22,737 nt of DNA from Bacilli bacterium (GCA_017411235.1 JAFPMR010000024.1:1-22737), one strand, 5' to 3'. Numbered from the stretch's first letter, positions 1 to 7,540 are shown. Translations and numbers: made by a program. Notes: generated by a model not told the origin, from the letters alone.

Positions 1-6
1 AAGCTC

Positions 7-828
7 TTATTTTTCTTCAATCAACTCAATTCCTGTAAATACATAGTTTTCAGATTTCTTTTCGAATACAAATCTATATTTAGAGAAAGCTTCATAATTA
101 TCTGCAGTAATCTTGAAATCTTCAGTTACTTTTCCAGTATATTTATGTTTTTTCTTATAATCTGTATAAATAATTGGTTTTTCTCTGCAGCAATCATCAA
201 TGCCGTAAGCTACATAAACATATACCTTACCATCTTTTATTTCTCTGTTATAAATATATGTATATTGAGTATCAAATCCTGTACCACCACATGGAGACGC
301 AATATAGTATCCATCTATTTCGTCACTCTTAAATAGCATTGGGCATCCATCATAAGAGTCTTTTTCAGTAAACTTACTTCCATAAACTTCGCTAAAGAAT
401 CTTTCGATTTCTTTAGTAGTAACATAACCTGTTACTTCACCAATCATTCCTTCACCACAATCTTCTTCCTTAGCTAGTTTTTTGTTTTTTAGATCATAAC
501 AAGAATATTCTTCCAATTGATTAGTGTTTCCGTTTTTAATTACAGGATATAATAATACCTTTTCTGAAAAATCTGATATAAGTCTAGTTTTAGCAAATAA
601 AACATTTTCACCAAGTTGATCTATACCAAGTAAATAACCAACTTTCTTTTCTACATCAGCAAATATTTCGTCATCTGTCTTTATAGTTTCTTTTACTTCC
701 TTTTCAACTTGATTATGATCTTTATCATACTTTTTGCCACCTAGATACCAACCAATTCCCAAAGCAATAATAGCTACTAAAACTACTATTACAATCCATA
801 ATACATTTGAATTATTTTTCTTTTCCAT
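7..828 (-). CDS. Membrane-anchored extracellular protein of unknown function, six cysteines
   Basis: The protein is 273 aa. A short charged N-terminus (MEKKNN) precedes one hydrophobic segment at about residues 9-30, then a charged linker, so the bulk is probably outside the membrane, anchored by an uncleaved signal. The exported part has six cysteines (C110, C124, C162, C180, C213, C214). That is unusual for a Gram-positive surface protein and suggests disulfides or a metal site. I do not recognise the family. The start at 828 is chosen because AAGGAG lies about 8 bases upstream; an in-frame ATG further upstream (861) has no comparable site and would precede the charged N-terminus. The gene follows the alaS terminator and has its own extended -10 promoter, so it is probably a separate unit. 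Confidence 0.75.
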   Translation of the reverse strand: MEKKNNSNVLWIVIVVLVAIIALGIGWYLGGKKYDKDHNQVEKEVKETIKTDDEIFADVEKKVGYLLGIDQLGENVLFAKTRLISDFSEKVLLYPVIKNGNTNQLEEYSCYDLKNKKLAKEEDCGEGMIGEVTGYVTTKEIERFFSEVYGSKFTEKDSYDGCPMLFKSDEIDGYYIASPCGGTGFDTQYTYIYNREIKDGKVYVYVAYGIDDCCREKPIIYTDYKKKHKYTGKVTEDFKITADNYEAFSKYRFVFEKKSENYVFTGIELIEEK

Positions 829-849
829 CTCAATTCTCCTTCTATAAAC

Positions 850-858
850 ATTATAGCA
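850..858 (-). promoter_or_regulatory. Extended -10 promoter for the six-cysteine protein gene
   Basis: On the minus strand the site reads TGCTATAAT (TG-N-TATAAT), about 22 bases before the ATG at 828. No good -35 is present; the expected position falls within the U-tract and stem of the alaS terminator. Known sigma-A extended -10 promoters need little or no -35. Confidence 0.6.
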
Positions 859-860
859 CA

Positions 861-890
861 AAAATAAAAAACTGTACTATTCAAGTACAG
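861..890 (-). terminator. Rho-independent terminator of the kinase-alaS operon
   Basis: A 7-bp stem (872-878 with 884-890, CTGTACT/AGTACAG, 5-base loop) is followed on the minus strand by TTTTTTATTTT. The alaS stop codon (877-879) lies inside the hairpin. Confidence 0.85.
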
Positions 891-2619
891 CTTTTATTCT
901 TCTTACACCAGCACTAGATGCTTCTTCTTTAACAATTCTAAAATGTCCTAATTCAGAAGTGTTTTTAACATGTGGTCCTCCACATAATTCTTTAGAAATA
1001 GTACCAATTGTATATACTGTTACAATGTCAGGATATTTTTCAATAAACATACATTCAGCACCAGAAGCAACAGCATCATTTTTATTCATTTCTTCTACTG
1101 TTACATCAATACCTTCTGAAATCCATTTATTTACTAAATCTTCAGTCTTTTGTTTTTCTTCATCAGTTAACTTATGATCGCAGTTAAAATCGAATCTCAT
1201 ACGTTCATCAGTAATATTAGAACCTCTTTGGTGAATATCTTTATCTACAACTACTTTTAATGCAGCATTTAATAAGTGTGTTGCAGTATGATACTTAGTT
1301 TCTGTTTCAGAGTCACCTGCTAAACCACCTTTAAACTTACCTTGTGATGCAGTTCTACTCTTTTCTTGATGTTCTTTAAACTTAACTTCATATCCTTCAG
1401 TATCAACTTTTAAACCTTTTTCTTGTGCAAGTTCAACAGTTAATTCTAATGGGAAACCAAATGTATCGAATAAATGGAATGCAGTTTCTCCATCAATGTC
1501 TTTTCCATCTCTAGTTTCCTTTTCAAATTGTCTTAAACCTTTTTCTAGAGTTCTATTAAATTTAACTTTTTCATTCTTAAGTTCTGTTAAAACAACTTCT
1601 CTATTATCTTTTAATTCAGTATAGTATCCTTCATATTTAGAAAGTAATAACTTAGCAATTTCTTCTTCCCAATTACTATCAATATTAATCTCTAAAGCCT
1701 TAGCATGTCTAATAGCTCTTCTAATTAATCTTCTTAAGATATAACCTTGATCAGTATTACTTGGTTTAATACCAGCAGGATCAGCTAAGATAAATACTGC
1801 TGTTCTTAAATGGTCAGCAATAATTCTCATAGATTTTTCATTACCTTCATATGTTTTACCAGATATCTTAGATATTAATTCAATAACGTCTTTCCAAATA
1901 CTTGAAGCATAGTTATCAGTAACACCTTCAAGTATAGCAGTTGTTCTTTCAACACCCATACCTGTATCTACATTCTTCTTAGGTAATTCTACAACTGTAC
2001 CATCACTCTTTTTTTCAAATTGCATAAATACGTCGTTCCAGATTTCTACCCATCTTTCATCTTCAGTATCAAAACTTTCAGGAATTGGATCATTACTTCT
2101 CCAATAGAACATTTCTGAGTCTGGTCCACATGGTCCAGTTTCACCAGCAATCCAGAAATTATCATCTACAGTTTTAGCAATTCTTTCTGGTTTAATTCCT
2201 AAACTAATCCACTTATCGTAACTTGTTTGGTCAAATGGAATATTATCACTACCTGCATAAACAGTAACAGCTAATCTTTCAACTGGAATATTTAATACTT
2301 TAGTTAAAAATTCAAAACTCCATTCAATAGCTTCATCTTTAAAATAATCTCCTAAACTCCAGTTACCTAACATTTCAAAAAATGTATGATGATAAGTATC
2401 ACCAATGTTATCTAAATCATTAGTTCTTACACATTTTTGATAATCTGTAAGTCTTGTTCCATATGGATGAGGTTGACCCATTAAATATGGAATTAATGGT
2501 TGCATACCAGCAGTATTAAATAATACTGATGGATCATTTTCTGGTACTACTGGAGCACTAGGTATTTGTTTATGTCCTTTACTAACAAAAAAATTAATAT
2601 ATAAGTCTTTTAAATTCAT
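877..2619 (-). CDS. alaS: Alanyl-tRNA synthetase, short form lacking the C-Ala domain
   Basis: This enzyme charges tRNA-Ala with alanine and hydrolyses mischarged Ser/Gly-tRNA. It is 580 aa, against about 870 in most bacteria. The class II catalytic core is complete: motif 2 region about 68-92 with FFEMLGNWSLGDYF, and motif 3 about 219-229 with DTGMGVER. The editing domain has the zinc site H444, H448 (HTATH) and C546, H550 (CGGPH). The H448-to-C546 spacing equals that of E. coli H568-C666. The protein ends at GVRRIKAVLE, the normal end of the editing domain, so the C-terminal coiled coil and C-Ala domain are absent. The core wording resembles short AlaRSs I recall from Patescibacteria (CPR) more than the long Bacillota enzyme. 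The ATG is 2 bases after the kinase stop, with AAGGAAG before it. Expression is under the upstream T-box. The terminator follows directly and nothing suggests a frameshift. Confidence 0.93.
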   Translation of the reverse strand: MNLKDLYINFFVSKGHKQIPSAPVVPENDPSVLFNTAGMQPLIPYLMGQPHPYGTRLTDYQKCVRTNDLDNIGDTYHHTFFEMLGNWSLGDYFKDEAIEWSFEFLTKVLNIPVERLAVTVYAGSDNIPFDQTSYDKWISLGIKPERIAKTVDDNFWIAGETGPCGPDSEMFYWRSNDPIPESFDTEDERWVEIWNDVFMQFEKKSDGTVVELPKKNVDTGMGVERTTAILEGVTDNYASSIWKDVIELISKISGKTYEGNEKSMRIIADHLRTAVFILADPAGIKPSNTDQGYILRRLIRRAIRHAKALEINIDSNWEEEIAKLLLSKYEGYYTELKDNREVVLTELKNEKVKFNRTLEKGLRQFEKETRDGKDIDGETAFHLFDTFGFPLELTVELAQEKGLKVDTEGYEVKFKEHQEKSRTASQGKFKGGLAGDSETETKYHTATHLLNAALKVVVDKDIHQRGSNITDERMRFDFNCDHKLTDEEKQKTEDLVNKWISEGIDVTVEEMNKNDAVASGAECMFIEKYPDIVTVYTIGTISKELCGGPHVKNTSELGHFRIVKEEASSAGVRRIKAVLE

Positions 2620-2621
2620 TT

Positions 2622-3137
2622 CTATCTTCCTTCCACTATTTTATCTACACAATCATATAAACTTCTATCAAAAGCATTATCGATTATATAATTGTATTCT
2701 TTATAATCATCTAACTCTGTCTCCGTATGATGCATTTTTTGTTCTTCTGATAATACTCTCGTACTTACTTCAGAGTTAACTCTTATTGTAATTACATTAT
2801 ATTTTTTTATTTTCTTAAAGTATTCAACTTCGTTTAGTAATCTAACATCACTTATAATGACATTCTTAATTCCTTGAAGTTCGTATACTTCAATATCTTC
2901 CTTCATTCTTTTAGTCAAGAAATCAGGATCAATCGCTCGAAGATTATCTCCCATCTCTTGTAAGAACTTTCTAGGTTTATGACCATCTGTTCCATCCCAA
3001 TCAGTTAATTCTAAGGCAAACATCTTAATGTATTTAGAAAAAGCTGTAACAACTGAATTATCTAATTTTTCATATAGATAATTAGCTACTTCATTCTTTC
3101 CACTACCTGCTTTGCCACAAATCAAATAGATATTCAT
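2622..3137 (-). CDS. P-loop deoxynucleoside monophosphate kinase-like protein
   Basis: The protein is 171 aa. Its N-terminal P-loop GKAGSGK (residues 8-14) is followed by a helix and the segment KPRKFLQEMGDNLRAIDPDF. A strand with IISDVR comes next, then a late basic/acidic lid-like stretch (EEQKMHHTETELDDY). This layout matches the dNMP kinase (DNMK) / dephospho-CoA kinase-like P-loop fold, which phosphorylates a nucleotide or related substrate from ATP; the exact substrate cannot be read from the sequence. The start is the ATG at 3137, with AAGGAGTGAT 5 bases upstream. The frame stays open further upstream, but that part would overlap the T-box terminator. The gene is first in the operon with alaS (2-base gap) and so should be induced by uncharged tRNA-Ala. 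It could also be a phage-derived kinase that became chromosomal. Confidence 0.8.
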   Translation of the reverse strand: MNIYLICGKAGSGKNEVANYLYEKLDNSVVTAFSKYIKMFALELTDWDGTDGHKPRKFLQEMGDNLRAIDPDFLTKRMKEDIEVYELQGIKNVIISDVRLLNEVEYFKKIKKYNVITIRVNSEVSTRVLSEEQKMHHTETELDDYKEYNYIIDNAFDRSLYDCVDKIVEGR

Positions 3138-3150
3138 AATATCACTCCTT

Positions 3151-3195
3151 AAAAAAATAAAAAAACCACAAAATTGCAAGGAGCAATTCTGCGGT
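3151..3195 (-). terminator. T-box-regulated terminator hairpin
   Basis: A 13-bp stem (3195-3183 with 3177-3165, two G-U pairs, 5-base loop) is followed by a T-rich tract down to 3151. The 5' arm begins with the ACCGC of the T-box, so terminator and antiterminator are mutually exclusive. The tract ends directly at the AAGGAGTG ribosome binding site of the kinase gene. Confidence 0.9.
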
Positions 3196-3351
3196 ACCAT
3201 CCTTTATTTTACTTAATTAAGATAACGGTCTTACCCGAATCAATCTCCTAATGCAGCCATTTCATTATCTCTTCTCTTAGTTTCCACCAACCACTAAGTC
3301 TCTGTAAGAATTAATAATTACTTCCTCACTAATCATCAACTGATTAATACA
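3151..3351 (-). promoter_or_regulatory. T-box leader, alanine-specific, controlling kinase-alaS
   Basis: The minus-strand leader of about 200 nt holds the T-box sequence AGGATGGTACCGCAG (3203-3189). Its UGGU bulge would pair with the ACCA end of tRNA-Ala, and the variable base U fits discriminator A73. Upstream, the stem I distal-loop motif GGTTGGTG (about 3294-3285) is followed by the specifier region GGCTGCA (3258-3252). This offers GCU, or GCA one codon later, both alanine. The base of stem I can form from AATCAGTT and GATTGATT. Uncharged tRNA-Ala should stabilise the antiterminator and switch on both downstream genes. Assignment rests on motif recognition; no covariance search was possible. 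Confidence 0.92.
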
Positions 3352-3357
3352 TATAAG

Positions 3358-3386
3358 ATTATATAAAATATTTATTCAAAAGTAAA
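3358..3386 (-). promoter_or_regulatory. Sigma-A-type promoter of the T-box kinase-alaS operon
   Basis: The minus strand reads TTTACT (3381-3386), 17 bases, TATAAT (3358-3363). Transcription would start near 3351, giving the T-box leader. The promoter begins 5 bases after the stop codon of the upstream small gene. Confidence 0.7.
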
Positions 3387-3390
3387 GTTC

Positions 3391-3648
3391 CTAAATAAAA
3401 AATGTATAAGGAGTTTCATTTTCATTAACAGTAACATATGCTGGATTATTAGCATTTTTTGTCATAAATGGAATAATAGTAAATACACCAGCATCTTCTG
3501 GTAAACCATAGATTTCTCTAAAATCATTTACTGTAATATCTTTAGCGCTCCAAATTTCAAATAATCTATTTAAACTTTGTTGCATATGTGGAGTTACATC
3601 CACCATACGATCTAAGTTTCTTGATAAATAATCTGCTAAACTTTCCAT
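3391..3648 (-). CDS. Small protein of unknown function, 85 aa
   Basis: This is a soluble-looking 85-aa protein beginning MESLADYLSR and ending PYTFFI, with no membrane segment, cysteine or obvious catalytic motif. I do not recognise the family. The start at 3648 has GAGGTG 7 bases upstream; the in-frame ATG at 3666 overlaps the region before that site and lacks one. The gene stands alone with its own TTGACA/TAGTAT promoter between the recD2 terminator and the T-box promoter. No terminator is visible before the T-box promoter, so some readthrough into the leader is possible. Dedicated promoter, ribosome binding site and same-strand position make it likely to be real. Confidence 0.7.
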   Translation of the reverse strand: MESLADYLSRNLDRMVDVTPHMQQSLNRLFEIWSAKDITVNDFREIYGLPEDAGVFTIIPFMTKNANNPAYVTVNENETPYTFFI

Positions 3649-3672
3649 GTATTTCACCTCACGCAATGAAAG

Positions 3673-3701
3673 ATACTAATACTTTTTAGTTATTTTGTCA
3701 A
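3673..3701 (-). promoter_or_regulatory. Promoter of the 85-aa protein gene
   Basis: The minus strand reads TTGACA (3696-3701), 17 bases, TAGTAT (3673-3678), ending about 24 bases before the ATG. The -35 abuts the U-tract of the recD2 terminator. Confidence 0.7.
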
Positions 3702-3725
3702 ATAAAAAAGAGAGTTTTAACTCTC
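3701..3725 (-). terminator. Terminator of recD2
   Basis: A 6-bp stem (3710-3715 with 3720-3725, GAGAGT/ACTCTC) is followed on the minus strand by TTTTTTATT. The recD2 stop codon (3717-3719) lies in the loop. Confidence 0.75.
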
Positions 3726-5912
3726 AAATTTATTTAAAACCATTTGTTTTAAATTAGTTTTTCTATTAGTTGAATAATCATTATTAACTGCCATTATTAA
3801 ACTTTCTTCTTCACCTATTATAATTAAACTCTTTTTAGCTCTAGAAACACCAGTATAAACTAGTTTATTATAAAGCATCTTATAATAAGCTTTAGAAACA
3901 GGCATTATAACATGACTAAACTCTGATCCTTGTGCTTTATGTATTGATATAGCATAAGCATGCTTAATATTAATTAAATCTTCTCTAGAATACATTACCC
4001 TAGTTCCCATAAAATCAATAGTAATAACTTCTTTCTTTTTATTACCTAATACAGTATCAATACTTTCTATATAACCAATATCACCATTAAAGATATTATT
4101 ATCAGGATCATTTACTAATTGTAATACTTTATCATTTTCACGATATATTACATCACCATATTTTAATTCCTTTTTCTTCTTATCTTGAGGATTAAAAATG
4201 TTTTGTAATAATACATTTAGATTATCAATTCCGTTTTCACCTTTATACATTGGTGCCAAAACTTGCATATCGTCTTCAGTAAAACCTTTTTCTTTAGACA
4301 TTTCACAAATTCTTCTAATTAAATCCTTTATTTGAATACCACTTGCATGAATAAAGTTATAATCATCTGTTTGTTTAGTAAACTCACTATTTAAATTCTT
4401 TTCTTTTATTTCCTTAGCAAGTATTGGAATATAAGAATTTTCACTTTGACGATATATTTCATCTAGTGTTGTATGAGTAAACATATCAGAATCAATCAAA
4501 TCATTTAAGATCAATCCAGGACCTACACTAGGTAATTGATTAGCATCTCCAACTAAAACTAAAGTAATATTATGATTTAATCCCTTAAGCAAACTAGCAA
4601 ATAAATAAGTATCAATCATACTAGTTTCATCAACAATTACTAATTTAGCATAGTTCTTATTATATTCATTTACTTGGAATTCATCTTTTTCTTTATTCCA
4701 TTTTAAGAATCTATGAATAGTAGAAGCAGGTAAACCAGTAGAATCACTCATTTTCTTGGCTGCTCTACCAGTTGGAGCTAATAAAGCAATATCACTAAGT
4801 ACTTCATGATAATTTAAATTATTAATTCTCATATATAATTTAACAATAGAATTAATAATTGTTGTCTTACCAGTACCAGGACCTCCAGTAATAATACTTA
4901 CTCTATTAGTTAAAGCATTCTTAATAGCTTTCTTCTGACCAGCATTATACTTAATATCATATTCTGCTTCTATACCAGCTATTAAATCATCAAAATGTGT
5001 AACTTTATCTTTACTATGTTTGCTAATCATTGAAAGATTATCGGCAATATCTTCTTCATATTCATAATATTCTTTCAAAAAGTATTTATCATCTTCTACA
5101 ATAATTTCATCATTTAATACTAATTTACTTAAATAATTATCAAATTCTGCTTCTTCAATAAATATTTTAAATTCATTTCTAATACAGCTAAAGATTTCTA
5201 AATAATCTAAATAAGTATCACCATTCTTAAAACCTAATCTTTTAAAAGACTCAATAATACAAGCTAATACTCTTTCTTCACTATCAGCTTTATTCATACT
5301 TAAAAAGACTTTATCTAACTTAGGGAAATCAACAATATCTATTAAAGAATAAATATTATTCTTAACTATTTCTAAAGAACTTTCTCCCCATTTATTTAAA
5401 ATATTCAAGGACTCATTAATTGTAAAACCTAACTTCTTCAATTCAACTATTATTTCATCTGTACTTTGATACTTAACAATTGAATTATATATTCTTCTAG
5501 CTTTAACTTCAGAAATACCAGGAACTAATAAGAGATTTTCATAGTTTTCTTTGATTAGTTTAATTGCATCTTCACCTAGATGATCTACTATAGCAATTGC
5601 TGTTTTTTCTCCGCAGCCTTTTACTAAAGAACTAGATAAGAAATCTATAACAGCATCTTTTCCTTTAGGTTCCTCTCTTTTATAACTACTTACTTGGAAT
5701 TGATTACCATACCTTTCATTGAAAACATAATTCCCTTCCAATGTATAATAATCCTCACCATTTACATCAGCAAAATAACCTGTAAAAGTAATTGTTTTAT
5801 TAACTTGGTCCTCCATTCCATCAGAGGCTTCTTTTACTCTAAACAAACCAACTTTGTAGCCATTATCGGATTCGAATATCATTTGTTTAAACTTTCCTCT
5901 AATAGATTCCAT
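3717..5912 (-). CDS. recD2: RecD2-type 5'-3' DNA helicase (SF1B, RecBC-independent)
   Basis: The protein is 731 aa. An N-terminal OB/helix-hairpin-helix region includes a VPGISEVKARRI segment at about 130-141. The helicase core carries Walker A GGPGTGKTT (343-351), APTGRAAKK just after it, Walker B VDETSMIDT (427-435), VGDANQLPSVGPG, and the C-terminal SF1 motif AISIHKAQGSEF (about 654-665). This is the layout of RecD2 (YrrC), a helicase implicated in replication-fork maintenance and repair. Length lies between the Deinococcus (about 715) and B. subtilis (about 798) forms. The ATG at 5912 has AGGTGG 5 bases upstream; the longer frame to 5939 would run through that site and the promoter. The gene is monocistronic between two terminators. 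Confidence 0.95.
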   Translation of the reverse strand: MESIRGKFKQMIFESDNGYKVGLFRVKEASDGMEDQVNKTITFTGYFADVNGEDYYTLEGNYVFNERYGNQFQVSSYKREEPKGKDAVIDFLSSSLVKGCGEKTAIAIVDHLGEDAIKLIKENYENLLLVPGISEVKARRIYNSIVKYQSTDEIIVELKKLGFTINESLNILNKWGESSLEIVKNNIYSLIDIVDFPKLDKVFLSMNKADSEERVLACIIESFKRLGFKNGDTYLDYLEIFSCIRNEFKIFIEEAEFDNYLSKLVLNDEIIVEDDKYFLKEYYEYEEDIADNLSMISKHSKDKVTHFDDLIAGIEAEYDIKYNAGQKKAIKNALTNRVSIITGGPGTGKTTIINSIVKLYMRINNLNYHEVLSDIALLAPTGRAAKKMSDSTGLPASTIHRFLKWNKEKDEFQVNEYNKNYAKLVIVDETSMIDTYLFASLLKGLNHNITLVLVGDANQLPSVGPGLILNDLIDSDMFTHTTLDEIYRQSENSYIPILAKEIKEKNLNSEFTKQTDDYNFIHASGIQIKDLIRRICEMSKEKGFTEDDMQVLAPMYKGENGIDNLNVLLQNIFNPQDKKKKELKYGDVIYRENDKVLQLVNDPDNNIFNGDIGYIESIDTVLGNKKKEVITIDFMGTRVMYSREDLINIKHAYAISIHKAQGSEFSHVIMPVSKAYYKMLYNKLVYTGVSRAKKSLIIIGEEESLIMAVNNDYSTNRKTNLKQMVLNKFES

Positions 5913-5929
5913 TTTAACCACCTTAATAA

Positions 5930-5938
5930 ATTTTATCA
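5930..5938 (-). promoter_or_regulatory. Probable extended -10 promoter of recD2
   Basis: The minus strand reads TGATAAAAT (TG-N-TAAAAT, one mismatch to TATAAT), 18 bases before the ATG. No clear -35 is present. The leader would be very short. Confidence 0.45.
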
Positions 5939-5943
5939 TGATA

Positions 5944-5976
5944 AATAAAAAAAAGCGAATATTTTTTCGCTTTTTT
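5944..5976 (-). terminator. Terminator of the DUF1292 operon
   Basis: An 11-bp stem (5949-5959 with 5966-5976, AAAAAAGCGAA/TTCGCTTTTTT) has a 6-base loop and a T-tract on the minus-strand side. The stop codon of the upstream gene (5975-5977) overlaps the hairpin. It could also act on the other strand. Confidence 0.85.
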
Positions 5977-6226
5977 ATTTTAAATCATTTCCGTGTTTTT
6001 TCGTGAAATATAACATTGCTTTATCAAACTCTTCATCTGAATCTAAGCCTACAAGCATTTCTATATTTCCGGCCATTGAAGACTTTCTGACCTTAAATTT
6101 TTGGCCATCATCTTCATTAGATAAATATAGATATTTAATACCATCTATTTCAATTTCATCTAAAATAGCATATTCTAAACCATCTTCTAATGTAACAAAT
6201 TCATATTCCTTTAATTCAGTATCCAT
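5975..6226 (-). CDS. DUF1292 family protein (YrzB-like)
   Basis: The protein is 83 aa, acidic and soluble. It has the DUF1292 pattern: a short beta-rich start (EYEFVTLEDG), then EIDGIKYLYL followed by a long helix ending DSDEEFDKAMLYF. Function of the family is unknown. B. subtilis YrzB lies close to alaS and ruvX, and here recD2 and alaS are the next neighbours, which supports the assignment. The ATG at 6226 has AGGTGG 5 bases upstream. The frame is open further upstream, but that part overlaps the end of the preceding gene. The gene starts 7 bases after the preceding stop, so the two are probably co-transcribed. Confidence 0.8.
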   Translation of the reverse strand: MDTELKEYEFVTLEDGLEYAILDEIEIDGIKYLYLSNEDDGQKFKVRKSSMAGNIEMLVGLDSDEEFDKAMLYFTKKHGNDLK

Positions 6227-6233
6227 AATCCAC

Positions 6234-6854
6234 CTACTTACCTCTAAACTGTTGAACATCTTCTTGTAGATCTTCAATTTCATGTAAATCTTTTAAATAA
6301 TCTCTAGCAGCATCTTCATATTTATCTCTATCAATTACTAACTTACCATCTTTTTCTTTACTAAAACCATGAGCAAGACAATAATCTTCAAAAGAACTAT
6401 ATTCAGAAATTCCTTGAGCATGTAAAGCCCAGAAGAAATCATTCATATTAATAACAGTTCTTCCGCTACCACTAGCAACTATTCTATTATAAACACCAAA
6501 GATAAATGAATCCAAATCCATTCCCTCTTCATAAGCTGCAGCAATATCTCCATAATCAAACCAGAAGTTTTGATGATCCTCTGTACGATGAGTTTCTTGC
6601 GATACAATTGAATACCCAGCATGATAAGAATCATTATTATAAGTTCTAAAAGCATCTACCACTTTAGGTACAGCGAAATAAGAAGTAGCCATAATAACAA
6701 CCGCAAGAAGTGCTCCTTGAATTCTATAAGCTCTTCTAGCTTTCTTCTTTCTTTCTGCTCTTAATGCTCTTCTTCTAGCTTCTTCTTGATCTCTATTAAC
6801 GCTCTCTCTTCGAGCATCTTCCATCATTTGATAATAATCACGAGTTCTATCCAT
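6234..6854 (-). CDS. Single-pass membrane protein of unknown function
   Basis: The protein is 206 aa. A highly charged, arginine-rich cytoplasmic helix (residues about 5-42, including RRRALRAERKKKARR) leads into one membrane segment at about 45-65. An extracellular part of about 140 residues follows with no cysteines, containing NMNDFFWALHAQGIS and an acidic helical end. The basic stretch before the membrane fits the positive-inside rule. I do not recognise the family. Two in-frame ATGs are close together (6863 and 6854). AGGAG abuts the first but lies 9 bases from the second, so 6854 is preferred. The gene is co-transcribed with the DUF1292 gene from a TTGACT/TATACT promoter. Confidence 0.7.
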   Translation of the reverse strand: MDRTRDYYQMMEDARRESVNRDQEEARRRALRAERKKKARRAYRIQGALLAVVIMATSYFAVPKVVDAFRTYNNDSYHAGYSIVSQETHRTEDHQNFWFDYGDIAAAYEEGMDLDSFIFGVYNRIVASGSGRTVINMNDFFWALHAQGISEYSSFEDYCLAHGFSKEKDGKLVIDRDKYEDAARDYLKDLHEIEDLQEDVQQFRGK

Positions 6855-6874
6855 TTCACTCATCTCCTATTATA

Positions 6875-6903
6875 AGTATACAATTTTCTTTAATACTAGT
6901 CAA
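6875..6903 (-). promoter_or_regulatory. Promoter of the membrane protein-DUF1292 operon
   Basis: The minus strand reads TTGACT (6898-6903), 17 bases, TATACT (6875-6880). A second copy of the -35 context (TTCTTTGAC) lies 24 bases upstream, at 6923-6931. Confidence 0.65.
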
Positions 6904-6927
6904 AGAAGATTGCTAATTATATGTCAA

Positions 6928-6953
6928 AGAAAAAAGAATAGCATCGCTATTCT
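6928..6953 (-). terminator. Terminator of the 185-aa protein gene
   Basis: An 8-bp stem (6935-6942 with 6946-6953, AGAATAGC/GCTATTCT) has a 3-base loop and is followed by TTTTTTC on the minus strand. The stop codon (6952-6954) overlaps the stem. Confidence 0.8.
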
Positions 6954-7509
6954 ATTTATAATCATTAATATGAGTATCTAATACATATGTTAAGTCATCA
7001 ATGATAATAGCATCTTCTGGTAAAGTAACATTTTCTTTATTGCCTTTAATAGAATCTATAGGAATATAAACTCTATATTTACTAGTATTACATATCAAAT
7101 TACCAGCAGCATCAAATACTTCGAATTTACTATTAACTGCTAATTCTTCACCATTCTCACCTTTAAGAATTGCCATTGCATAAGGAGATTCATCAAATGT
7201 TAAACGATTAAATAAACTATCAGCAAGATTAGCATTAAATTCCATTGCTGCTCTTCTATAACCATTGTGATAATCCTCTATCATTTGGCCATTAACTTCT
7301 TCAGGTAATGGTGAAATAGTTTTGTTATATGTATAATCAAAATAATTTGATACAACTGCAGTATATGAAGTAGAATACAAACTCTTAACCATATTCTTTA
7401 AAGCATCATATTCTGTAGTTCTTTCTATTTCTTTTAAACCTTCGCTAGCATACTTTAACCAATTGAATAAAATCACATCATTAACTGTTTCAATATTATT
7501 TCTTTCCAT
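6952..7509 (-). CDS. Cytoplasmic protein of unknown function, 185 aa
   Basis: The protein is 185 aa with no signal or membrane segment. The N-terminal two thirds looks helical (NWLKYASEGLKEIERTTEY onward, with YHNGYRRAAMEFNANLADSL). The C-terminal third looks like a small beta domain (FEVFDAAGNLICNTSKYRVY). I do not recognise the family. The ATG at 7509 has AGGTGAT 6 bases upstream. The gene has its own good promoter directly after mtaB and its own terminator. Its two neighbours on the left belong to a separate transcription unit. Possible readthrough from mtaB, which has no terminator of its own, is the only visible context link. Confidence 0.75.
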   Translation of the reverse strand: MERNNIETVNDVILFNWLKYASEGLKEIERTTEYDALKNMVKSLYSTSYTAVVSNYFDYTYNKTISPLPEEVNGQMIEDYHNGYRRAAMEFNANLADSLFNRLTFDESPYAMAILKGENGEELAVNSKFEVFDAAGNLICNTSKYRVYIPIDSIKGNKENVTLPEDAIIIDDLTYVLDTHINDYK

Positions 7510-7540
7510 ATAATATCACCTATCTTTTTATTCTAATAAA

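Noticed and set aside
877..2619. AlaX-type free-standing editing protein instead of AlaRS
   Set aside because: The full class II catalytic core with motifs 2 and 3 is present, so this is a synthetase.
3138..3200. N-terminal extension of the kinase gene by 21 codons
   Set aside because: It reads through the T-box motif and the terminator U-tract. The ATG at 3137 has a strong AAGGAGTGAT and begins with the P-loop strand.
5694..5948. Plus-strand open frames antisense to recD2, the DUF3267 gene, dnaJ and grpE (for example 5694-5948, 9766-10032, 12519-12740, 17585-17869)
   Set aside because: They lie opposite well-supported genes, have no ribosome binding site or promoter of note, and have compositions typical of reverse-complement shadows.
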